NCBI RefSeq assembly: GCF_000003815.2
Contig: NC_049983.1
Span: 3,165,011 to 3,199,543, forward strand
DNA length: 34,533 nucleotides
Source: Branchiostoma floridae
Taxonomy: Eukaryota; Chordata; Leptocardii; Amphioxiformes; Branchiostomatidae
Reading direction: 5' to 3'
Part shown: positions 18,301-27,300 of the stretch, one piece after another
How positions within the stretch are numbered: position 1 is the first letter of the stretch
Layout of the letters: each line of letters starts with the position of its first letter
Position numbers and translations under genes: made by a program
The notes under the pieces: model-generated
The model's input: the letters and a program-made list of their open reading frames with translations, nothing else
The model's database searches: none
Told to the model about the DNA's origin: nothing

Positions 18301-21300
18301 AAAGACGTGACGTCAGCGCAATAGCCCTGGCTCTGTCCGTGACCAACTGTAATACAGAAACGTGGGATGATTTTATAAAAAGAAAACTTCATAAATTATA
18401 GGCGGCTTGTTCTTATCACATGCTCCAAATTGAATGAAGTAATATTTTGGCTTGTCTGTACGTCCGTCTGTCTTTTTAATTCTTAATTATCTTCTTTCTT
18501 CCTCTTTCTATATACCTCTCTTCATCTTTTTATTTTCCGCCGTCTCTTTATATTTCTCTCCCTTCTTCTTTCTCCCGTCTCTCTCCTTCTCGTTCCCTCT
18601 TTCTATCTTTTTATCTCTCTTAACATATCTCTCCGTTTCCCTCTTCACCCCTCCCTCTTTTTCTACATACCTCCCTCCATCCCTCCTTCCCATATGCATT
18701 TCCTTCCCTTTTTGTCTCATTCTCTATCCTTCATTCTCTCTATCTCAGAGTTTCTGACTGCAAAAGAATCCATGTAATTGTGTTTTGTTTATGCGTAAAC
18801 ATGATAAATCCTGCCATGTTTTTTTTTCCATTTGAATATAAACAAACAAAGGAAACAAGGCAAAGCAAAGGAAAGGAAACATTTCCTGAAGTTGTCATAA
18901 AGTTTGGCAAAAATTGTTTTACTAATATCAGGTATGATTACTTTTATTTAATGACTGACAGCTACTGATGTTGATTTTGTAACACGACAAAACTCACCGT
19001 GATCGTGAGCGAACACCTTGAGTCCATATGACGTCATTTGTTTAGCAAACTCGTCATATTGTAGACAGTTCTGCTTGTAGCCGTGTGACAGAAATACGAG
19101 AGCCCTGTGAGACAAAGGATCAACAAGAGTTATAAGGCCATGTTGATTTGACTATATGGATGACATCCGCGCTCGCACCAATTTTCGGCCGTTTCCAAAA
19201 AAAAAAAAAATTCGACCACACAATGAATTATGCAAAGCAGCTGTAAAATGAGCACAAATATTCTGTAGATTGAAAAAAAGTATCAGAAAACAGATAACTA
19301 ATCATAGTCTAATGCCATAGAATGCCAAAATAGATCTAAAGTCACAGAATAAGATGCGAAAGGACAGAAAGAAAAAAAATCTACTGTTGGTAGGGGGAGG
19401 TACCAGTACAGAAAATTCAGGTCCCGTTCAGGTCCAGAGGATCATTTTCAGGTCCGAATCTGAACCTGGACCTGATTGTCTGTGGAAACTTAAGAACTGC
19501 AATACTCAAAACAATGGTAATTGGTCAGTTTTGCTACAAAGGAATCTGTTTGGTGGATTATTGGACTCCCACTGGCATTTAAAAATCCCAGCTCCAAGTA
19601 ATAAAGGCTAACTGTCTCTGTACCTTTGACTGTAGAAACTTGGTACAATTGACGTTAAACTCTACTTGACTTCCTTTTGTTGTCTTCTTGGCCCCCGGTA
19701 AGACCCCAAATGCCTGCTGACATAGTGTGTCGATTTTGTAATTGGCGAAACCTGTTCCTCTGATTTTTTTCCAGGTCTGTTTTTTTTTCGGATTGGTCCA
19801 ATAAGAAAAAAATGTCTTGTACCCGTATAATGTACTGGTCCCTACACCTAACTGTTGGTATACCATACTATGTGTGTTTAGTCCTATGTTAAACCTTCCT
19901 GGCCACTTTGATTTCATACTGGAGGCAACTTTTTTTTTTGGCCAAACTTTTTTTTTATTCGCTCGCTCGCATTAGTTTTGGAGTTCCCAGAGGATGTCAT
20001 CCATATAATCAAATCAACATGGCCTAACAATAAAAACAGATCACGACCATAGCATGTCCAGAACACGAGATACCGATTTTGAAACCGTAACTTCTGCCAC
20101 AGCAACATAAAGAGCCATTATAGACATCATAAACTTGAAAAAAACATAGGGTTTTCTGACTTAACGTTACCCACCCAAATATTATTATCATCCACACATT
20201 ACTGACTGTAAATGCATAAATTTCTGCTATGGTTTTATGTTCTACTTCACCAAGAAAATATCAAGCTTCTACCCGCCGACCTCCTTGTCCATACCGGGGC
20301 CAGACTGGGTATTTTGCGAGAACGAAAAATATAAGGTTAAAGTGGTTATAATATACGTAGATTAGTTTTTCCATAGGTCGTCAAGATAGCAAGCGAGGGC
20401 TTCGACGACAAACTGTAAACATGTTCTGTTTGTTTTTGTAACGGGTTTGTTTATCAAAGCAAACAGGCGGAAAATTTCTACGCATTATTCACTTTACATT
20501 CTTGAACATAACGTTACGTCACATTTCATACCTTTGCAAGCGAAGTATCAGCCACTTTTTAGAAAGTTAACGGGAGGTGCCCCAACACGGTACGCTTTTT
20601 CTTGCGCTCAAACTCATGGCGCTCCATCGCTAGTTGCCTGAGAGTGGTCAAATTTTGCTGACTGAATTTTTTACTTATAGATTTGAACAACATACTTGAA
20701 TAAGAAATGCATTCATGTGGTTCATGAACCTTTCGCGCTGCGTGTTACAAGCGGCAAACACTGAGAGACAATTTCGTGTATGTAACCTTCCAATTTTGTG
20801 CTACGCTGGACAGTGTGCCTAACTCGGTACGTTTTTTTTATATTTTGCTCTCTTCAGAAGTAAGTGGTAAATCTAAGTACACAGAAAAAAATTAATAGTA
20901 TGATATTTTAGCTTTCTTTTGACAATAAAATTGTGACTGTATGTACTTCTTGTCTCACATGAGGAAGGCTGTACCTAGAACAATCAAGCTGATGTTTTAC
21001 GGGCAATGGGCTGAATGCACTGATTGTGAATGCCCGACTAAAAAAACTATTACGAAAAAACGACACCGCCAACATCAACAAAACTCTGTCTGATTATATG
21101 AAAATATCATCTACATCTCTCTGTCAAGTCTTATTTTCATAGACAGCACGAATCATTTGTTACAGTCAAATAAATCTTTGGAGCGTTCTCTAGTCTGCCA
21201 CCTTCACGGCCACACTCCCTTGGGAGTACAATGGTGGCAATGTTTATGTCGCTTCCTTTTGGTTGCTTTTCTACTCAACAAACATTTGAAGACCCATATT

Positions 21301-22297
21301 CATAGTGTTTTATGGACCTTTATTTATGTGTATCATGGCAGTTGTGTGACTGCTTGGATGAGTTCGTATAGTTAGCGACACGAGCCGCCAATACGCAGAG
21401 GCCGGTGACCGCAGTGATTCAGCACTGTCAACATTACTGTTAGAATTCCGCTCTTAAAAAAACATGAATTAAATATGTTAAAGTATACTTGGAATGCAAA
21501 TTAAAGTTGTGTGCATGGACTTGGTTTATTTACCTTTGTAATCAGCATAGTCAGTGGCAACAAACACGGTGTACTTATGGATAATAAGATCAGCAAAAAA
21601 TCCGTACCGTCTTACGACGGGGACCGTCTTAGGGCGGCCCCCGTTACTTCTATTTTGTATCTATTTCAACAAGTGTTTCTTTTTTTTTGCAATTTTTTTG
21701 TGGGTACAAAAAAGCGCACCGTTTCTGAGGTTTTAAATAAACAAATCTCAGTCGTAGACTCCGTTGCAGTCTTCGAATGGGGCTAGTTTTTATTTGAGAG
21801 GGGGGCGTTAACGTTGGTTCGCGATTTTCAACGTTGGCTAGGTTTTCTTAGCTTATGCCGGGTAAGGGACTTCGCCGAGGAAGGAAGTTTGTCGTAGAAG
21901 GGAATTTCGCCCCGTTTCGAAGCCTGCACTATTTCGGCAAGGACAAAGCAAAATGGATTAGGGAATCCTTCCAAACAGGCTATTAACATGTTCTAAACGG
22001 GGCGAAACTACAGTACTTTTCACGACAAACTCCCTTCCTCAACAAACTCCCTTTCCCGACATAAGAGAAAATAACCAACGTTGAAAATCCGCGAACCAAG
22101 TCCTCCTCCCAATTAAAAGCCAACCAAGTTAAAATTCTGCAACGGGGACTATCCCAGCCGTACCTTGGACCCTGTCCAGGTTTTAGGTTTGGCTCCCAGT
22201 CCTTACGGAAGAGGTACTGCCCGTGTGCGTTCACTAGGTGAGGCAAGGTAGCATACGGTACGCCTTGGTGAGTCTGCGGACCGCTGGTTTTAGACAT
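15216..22297 (-). CDS. MGLL: MGLL-c: divergent complete monoglyceride lipase paralog, 7 exons
   Basis: Join 22297..22164, 19104..18998, 18346..18210, 17861..17754, 16888..16805, 16147..15929, 15323..15216; about 298 aa, all phases identical to MGLL-b. The triad is kept: Ser in AHSMG, Asp in HGGDDP, His in PGLYHEII. However, the oxyanion turn reads LSHGYKQN instead of HGxxEH, the first Gly of GxSxG is Ala, and exon 4 is one codon shorter so that GG after HSM is a single G. The exon 5/6 region ([19 protein letters not shown]) is poorly conserved with MGLL-b. This suggests a paralog with changed substrate preference or weakened catalysis, while the open frame and intact splice sites argue against a pseudogene. 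An in-frame upstream ATG at 22444 exists inside a MITE; I chose 22297 because it aligns with the paralog starts. Confidence 0.9.
15364..15715 (+). repeat. GAAA/AGAA purine tract
   Basis: About 350 bp almost purely purine on the plus strand, mostly GAAA units, in MGLL-c intron 6. The serine/phenylalanine-rich minus-strand frames through it are artefacts. Confidence 0.9.
15929..16147 (-). CDS. MGLL: MGLL-c exon 6
   Basis: 219 nt, 73 codons. Acceptor CCCAAAG|ATGGAC, donor ATCAAG|GTAGGT. Encodes [32 protein letters not shown] with the catalytic Asp, ending EDKQIK as in MGLL-b. Confidence 0.91.
16487..16770 (+). repeat. (CA)n-rich tract with GAGAGA and GTCACACA interruptions
   Basis: About 285 bp of CA repeats interrupted by ATAGAGAGAG, GTACAGAGAG and three CAGTCACACA units, in MGLL-c intron 5. 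Confidence 0.9.
16805..16888 (-). CDS. MGLL: MGLL-c exon 5
   Basis: 84 nt, 28 codons. Acceptor TTTGAAG|GTTCTG, donor GAAGAG|GTAAGA. Encodes [25 protein letters not shown]. Weak similarity to the other copies, but position and phase match. Confidence 0.82.
17017..17325. repeat. CAAGCAACTG repeat split by an E-family MITE
   Basis: Starts GTCAATGAAGGTTAGACATC...GGTAATAAGATA as at 9008 and resumes after the E2 MITE with AACGGTTACTCAAGTAACTG and the inverted CAGTTGCTTGAGTGGCTGTT. In MGLL-c intron 4. Confidence 0.65.
17061..17228. mobile_element. AAGCAGATCC MITE, copy E2
   Basis: CTAATCTCCAAGCAGATCC to GGATCTG, with AAGATATTATCAAAGCTGGC and its complement GCCAGCTTTTGATACTATCTT as inner arms. Nested within the repeat at 17017. 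Confidence 0.75.
17404..17450 (+). repeat. Short CTAGTTCACC-family fragment
   Basis: CGCTTGTTCACCTTTATC followed by TAACCTATATAC. Terminal fragment only. Confidence 0.4.
17541..17742. mobile_element. CTAGTTCACC-family MITE, full copy D4
   Basis: Left TTCTTCACCTTTATAAGC, right GGATAAAGGTGAACTAGCG, inverted, with GATATGAAGTCGATGGACGG and its degenerate complement inside. It stops 11 bp from the MGLL-c exon 4 splice donor. Confidence 0.78.
17754..17861 (-). CDS. MGLL: MGLL-c exon 4
   Basis: 108 nt, 36 codons, one fewer than MGLL-b. Acceptor TCCGCTAG|GGGGCG, donor TGGAAA|GTACGT. Encodes [20 protein letters not shown] then CTGAALR. A CTAGTTCACC MITE ends 11 bp beyond the donor. Confidence 0.88.
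18210..18346 (-). CDS. MGLL: MGLL-c exon 3
   Basis: 137 nt. Acceptor TATTACAG|TTGGTC, donor CCATG|GTGAGG. Encodes [32 protein letters not shown]. The same 45-codon length as MGLL-b exon 3. Confidence 0.93.
18465..18750 (+). repeat. Pyrimidine-rich low-complexity tract
   Basis: About 285 bp dominated by CTT/TCT/CCT on the plus strand, in MGLL-c intron 2. ORFs through it are compositional artefacts. Confidence 0.8.
18998..19104 (-). CDS. MGLL: MGLL-c exon 2
   Basis: 107 nt. Acceptor TCTCACAG|GGCTCTC, donor CACG|GTGAGTT. Encodes [27 protein letters not shown]. Confidence 0.92.
19136..20024. mobile_element. Harbinger-like MITE, copy 2 (889 bp)
   Basis: Termini GGCCATGTTGATTTGACTAT and, reversed, GGCCATGTTGATTTGATTAT, each continuing ATGGATGACATCC. 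Flanked by TAA on both sides (19133-19135 and 20025-20027). The 3-bp TAA/TTA target fits PIF/Harbinger (inference). The interior has CAGGTCC repeats and no recognisable transposase. It starts 31 bp upstream of the MGLL-c exon 2 acceptor. Confidence 0.85.
20141..21755 (-). other. MGLL-c intron 1, segment without recognised features
   Basis: 1.6 kb. No exon, RNA gene or inverted-repeat element recognised. Small ORFs here show no family resemblance. Confidence 0.5.
21757..22150. mobile_element. Foldback element next to MGLL-c exon 1
   Basis: Left CTCCGTTGCAGTCTTCGAAT and right, reversed, CCCCGTTGCAGAATTTTAAC. Inner arms GGTTCGCGATTTTCAACGTT and GGAAGTTTGTCG / CGACAAACTCCC are inverted, as are GGGGCGAAA/TTTCGCCCC blocks. 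About 394 bp, noncoding. It ends about 12 bp inside intron 1. Confidence 0.75.
22164..22297 (-). CDS. MGLL: MGLL-c exon 1
   Basis: 134 nt, 44 codons plus 2. Encodes [20 protein letters not shown], then FRKDWEP; donor CCAAG|GTACGG. The exon sits between a Harbinger-like MITE 54 bp upstream and a foldback about 12 bp downstream. Confidence 0.9.
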
Positions 22298-22350
22298 CTT
22301 GTCAACTCTGGCCAGAAATTGTGTTATTCCTTGAGTAAAGATAACACTTA

Positions 22351-22854
22351 GGCCACGGCAAGTCAACTTTATGGATGACATCCTCTGCAGATTGCAAAAA
22401 TAATGAGATAGGGCGTAAAAAACAAGATGGGTTGAAAAAAACAAGATGGTAAATTTTCACAAGAGACACCATAAACGTTGTAACACACTGCTAGAAGTGA
22501 CAAAATATGGCATTGAAGCCAACAAGGCATTCATTTTAGTATCAAGAAGTGTACTAGAAGCGACACTAGTGTGGTAGACTGGCATCATTATAACCATGTT
22601 GACAACTACGTATACACTAATAGCTTCCATAGTGGTGCCACTCTTATAACTGTCCAGCAAGTTTCACTTCTGCAATTACAGTCAAGGCTAACTCTAGCTC
22701 TGTAGTGTCAATTCTACATACAATTATTAGTTTACAATACAACTTGTGTAGCCATTTTGGTCTATCTGACCATCCCTGAAGAAGATTTTTTTCTGAAACC
22801 AGGCAAAATTAATGAGCGCGTGGATGTCATCCATAAAATTTACTTGCTGTGGCC
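22351..22854. mobile_element. Harbinger-like MITE, copy 3 (504 bp)
   Basis: GGCCACGGCAAGTCAACTTT and, reversed, GGCCACAGCAAGTAAATTTT, followed by ATGGATGACATCC on both arms. TTA flanks on both sides. The interior CTGCAGATTGCAAAAATA and CCAACAAGGCATTCATTT are shared with copy 4 at 29597. Ends 54 bp before the MGLL-c start codon. Confidence 0.87.
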
Positions 22855-23235
22855 TTACTCCCCATATAACAGCTTTCTCACAGCCTAACAGCAATACAAA
22901 CGTCCCACGTTGTTGTAAGAGGCGCAACTTGAGCCGAAAACCTGGAGGAAAAAGTTTGAATAGAGCTCAGTCCGTGAGAAAATATCTAATACCAACCTCT
23001 CGGTGTCCTGTTTGGTTTACTTTGCATGTTGTATATTATTGTTAGAGGTTAAAGTCCACTGTGACACCTGGGCCCTTTGTTTCAGGAGATACACGTTCAT
23101 CTTGTTTTGCTTCACGTTCACAAAATATCGATGTAACGTCATCTGTACTTCCCCAAACATGGATCGACGTAGCCGTCAAAGTGGACTTTTAACCTGTGAC
23201 AATAAAAACCGCATTGGAAAGTAAACTAAACAGGG

Positions 23236-23585
23236 ATCTTTCCTCTTTTCTCACATTTCCGCTTTCTTTTCGTCCTTCACTTTCTTTCTTCCTTTGCGGC
23301 TTCCTTTTTTCATCCAACCTACCTTCCTTCAAATTTCGTATCTTACTTCTTCCATTTATTATTCCTTCGTTCTTTTATCCTTCATAGTAGCTTCTTCCTT
23401 CCTTCCTTTCCTTTCCTTTCCTTTCCTTTCTTCCTTCCTTTCTTTTCTTCCTCCATTCCTTCCTTCCTTCCTTTCCTTTCTTTTCTTCCTTCCTTCCTTC
23501 AGGCTTCCTTCTTTCCCTTCTTCCTTCATCCTTCCTAGCCTTCCTACAACCTTTATACCCAATCCTTAAGCCTTCTTTCCCTCTT
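23236..23585 (+). repeat. TTCC/CTTT pyrimidine tract
   Basis: About 350 bp of CCTTTCC and TTCCTTCC units on the plus strand, in the divergent intergenic region. Confidence 0.88.
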
Positions 23586-24299
23586 TCGCTCGTCGCTATT
23601 ACTGTATTTCCTTCTATTTACTTTCAAATGGGTCATTTTCGTTGGTAAACCGATAGAAAGTCAAGATTGCAAAGATGTATACATGTGTGTGTGTGGGGGG
23701 GGGGGGCATGCTACTCGCGTCCTTCTATCTTCTTGGAACAGGAACAAAGTCAGTCCGAATGTTGTTTTCGCGTTGTTCTCGAATAAGTCGCCTCTTTTAA
23801 CTGTTTACATTCGAAACGATGGTTACCACAATAACGTTGCAACACTGTGGCACAGAAAACCAGCTACGTGCGCCCAGGCCAACGTATCGACAGCACAAAA
23901 TCGCCTCTAGCGGAATTTTACAGAACTGCAGCAACCGCCTGATCAATCCAAGGACCTCCCGGGAAGGATTGGGTGTCCCCATTAACGCATGCCTGGATGC
24001 GTGCTTGAGTAACACACCACAAGCGTCACGTATACACCCATCCGCGCGTCACAAACGAACCATGGCGACATCTTGAAACGAGCAAGAAACTCTCAAGACG
24101 ACCCGATAAAGAAAGGGGACACACTTATAAGTTCGGACCCTGGTTTTTAAAGAAGTTTGCCGTCTTTGTACTTCGTTATTGTCTACTTGACGCCGGCATA
24201 TGTTAGACAACTACCTGTGGATGCGCGGCCGGACAGAGGCTTCGCTAGTATTCTACAACAACACGATGGAGTATACGACAAGGAATAGAAGAAGGCAAG

Positions 24300-24369
24300 A
24301 TGTCGTCTAAGATGACTTGGATTTTCTGCCGGTGTCTGCTTCTTCTGATCTTGTCGACAGGATGTTCAG
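24300..24369 (+). CDS. Cadherin exon 1 (signal peptide)
   Basis: 70 nt from ATG (context GGCAAGATGT) to TTCAG|GTAAGA, phase 1, which joins in frame to exon 2 (TGCSA|VTFTY). A second in-frame ATG at 24312 could also serve. The link to exon 2 across 6.6 kb is inferred from phase and the lack of another candidate. Confidence 0.72.
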
Positions 24370-27300
24370 GTAAGACATCAACGTAGAATAAAAGTAGGTA
24401 AAGGTAAAGAACACAGTCATTTTTAGCCTGTAAGCGCAATACTTTGTTATTCACGGTGTTTTGGGGCACGGTATTGGAAGGTGGAAACCGACCCTCTTCT
24501 TACACCATCTTTTACCTCCCCAAGCGAAGTCATGTACCAAATTTTACACCTGGGTACAGTTGGGGTGAGAAAATTTAAAGTCGTATCAATTGCAAGTTCC
24601 TTTGCCAAGGTCTCAAGACCGATAGCATGACAGGATTCGAACACTAGACCTCTGGGTGATTTTGGATAAACACCATTCAGTTATGCCACACGCGACCCAA
24701 ACATTAACGTCCTACTAGTAAACCATATCTTTCTGACTTACCTAGAATATAAAGTTCATTGCAAATTCTTGCCCAAGGGCTAATTGCAGGTAACGTAAGA
24801 GATTCAAACAATGTAAAAAACAATATCACAAGTGTGTACTCTAGTCTTAAGCTATTAAAAGCTAACTCTATATCCTAGAATGAAATATATAGGTGGACGG
24901 AAAAGTGAATGATCAGTGGAATTTCTATCGACTCTGTAGGAGGTATTTCTTGGGGCATTGACCTGGCAAACGTCTTGTTCTTAAGCTGTCAGTGCCTTAG
25001 GGTACACCTGTCTACACCTGTGGAAAGGTGTGGTGCATATTCGTTTCGTCTTTGTAGAAATCGCCCACCTTTTCGAAAAACACACTGGCGCAAAGGTACC
25101 GTATTTACTGACTTTGCTTTTCCTGTACGTTCACTGGGCATTCATTTTCTTACATCCATATGTTCACCTATTCAACACATAATAATCAGTGGAGTATACA
25201 CATTTACATATTGTACAGGAAGGAAGGTTTCAAAGATCATTTACAGGCACTCGTACTTGGCAAAAAAATTTGTTTTGTTTTTTCGTTGCTCTAGTATGCA
25301 AGTCGTATAAAGATTTCTCTTTGTTGGTATGTGTCCTATACGTAAGAGACTGACAAAGCCCTGCCATGAGTGAGTCCCGTATGTATATTTTCAAGCGGTT
25401 CCGATTTTTAGCATAAACTTGCTATGGGTTCACTTTTTAAAATCAGTGCACAGTAGGGTAGTTTTCCGGGAACAAAATATGATACAGCAAAGGTACAGCA
25501 AAAACTTACAAAACATAGACAGAATTGGTCGTGAGCATAAGTAGACTTCTTGATACATATTTATTGTCAGTTCTTGAGGTACTGAGTTTGAATTCCTGAC
25601 TTGCCCGACGTTGTGCTGTTGGAAAAGGCACTTAACACGAATTTCCTCACAGCTGTTCGTCCGCGTTCGTACCAAGACGAAAGCTATAGGCAAGGGTTTT
25701 TTGACTCAGTTGTAAGTGGGGGCTAGGCCGTTAAACGGAGGAACAGTGTTTTTGAGAAGAGTCACACATGGAGCACGTAGAAGAGCCCAACACGCTTATT
25801 GAAAAAGTAGGGGTCCTCCCCGGTAGGTGTGAATGGTTCAAATGAATTTCTCCGGATATGCAGATTGGACTTCTCTGCACAAACCTGGCGCAATAACGCG
25901 TAACAGCTTACCGGGTATACAAACAAACAAACAAACAAACACCAAACAAACAAAATAACTGCGGGAACTTCGATTTTTTTTCACTATAAGTCTGCTTCAT
26001 TGTGACACCGAAGCCAATATTTTATGAAGGATATTACTCTGTTCAAATTGACTATTTTATCTTGTCAATCTTTCGATTGTTAGGCAGTCTTTACACTTGA
26101 TTTTTTAAACTGTCGTACTAGACATCATAACTTCGAATTCTAGACCACAGCTTCGCGATTGTAAAGAGAAATGAAGTAAAGTCTACTGCAGTAATACATT
26201 TCAGACATGGAGGCTATATTAAACTTCATTTTTCTTTACACTCAGAAATAAAGTAACTGTAGTCTACGACAGAATTAGACAACATTGTCTAGTACTACAG
26301 TTTAAAACAAGTGTAAAGACATCCTTAGAATATAAATTGTAAAGCATTTCATAACTGCAATGTATTATCGTTTAACCCTATTCAGACCGGGGGGGGGGGG
26401 CTTTTGAGGCCCGCGCTAACTTCGATGTCCTATAACGCCAGAACGGCTTACGCTAGAGCCACCAAATTTGGTGAGTTTTCCTAAAAAATTGTTGGCAACA
26501 ATTTTGCAAAGTTTGACAAATTTTCCGTTTTTTCTTGTTGCCATGGCAACCGTTTGTTGACAGGCAGTTTTGCCAAAAATCACTATTTTTGGTTCTAACT
26601 ATGTATTTTTCACATTTATTTGCTATATTACTGCGATTTTGGTACATAAATAAAATCTTATATTATTCAGCATATCTTTCATAATTATATATGCATAAAC
26701 TATGCTAATTTGATGACGTCATCAGCCCGAAATCCAAGATGGCCAAATCAATAATAACAAGCTAATTATCCCTTAAAATTTGTAACTACCTGGTATTTTT
26801 TCATCAAAAACCATCTAAATGAATGAATTTAGTCTATTTCCATTGCCCTTTGTGATTATTTGTTGCCAAAAAAGTATTTTTATAAATTCAAGGTAGTGGA
26901 TATAATATGGCGGAGCCCAACTCGTATCTTAGATGTGCATGACGTCATTTTATGACGTCATATTGACGTCATTGATGTTGCTATTGGCAACGCAAGTCGT
27001 AATAAACATTATTATTCTGTTATCTGCACTTGTTGCTACATTTTTGTAGCATAACCTGAAGTTTTCTGAGAATACCTATTTTTCAGGGGTTTGGCCAATG
27101 TAATCAAATTGATGACGTCATAATTACGTCATCTTACGTCAACATAACGTCAAACGTCACATACTTGTCAGATATTATGTCGAAATTATGTCCTAAAAAT
27201 TTAGTGGCCCTACGACACGTCGTTTTAGAGTTATAGGACTTAGAAGTGGAGGGCCTCAAAAGCCCCCCCCCGGTCCAGGGATGACCAAAAAAGCCCGGTC

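Larger units (their letters stand above)
22298..24299. other. Divergent intergenic region, MGLL-c / cadherin
   Basis: 2.0 kb between the two start codons, so both promoters are expected here. Contents: a Harbinger-like MITE (22351-22854), a TTCC/CTTT tract (23236-23585), a G12 run at 23695 and otherwise unassigned sequence. No TATA box or other core promoter element is convincing. Confidence 0.6.

Noticed and set aside
19354-19917. 85- and 112-codon ORFs inside the Harbinger-like MITE as a transposase or MADF/Myb gene
   Set aside because: No recognisable DDE, MADF or Myb-like motif in either translation.
22298-22444. 49-residue N-terminal extension of MGLL-c
   Set aside because: Open in frame, but it lies mostly in a Harbinger-like MITE end and the paralogs start at the 22297-equivalent ATG.
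23797-24076. Overlapping 72- and 85-codon ORFs upstream of the cadherin start
   Set aside because: No family resemblance and no splice or start signals; probably 5' flank or UTR.
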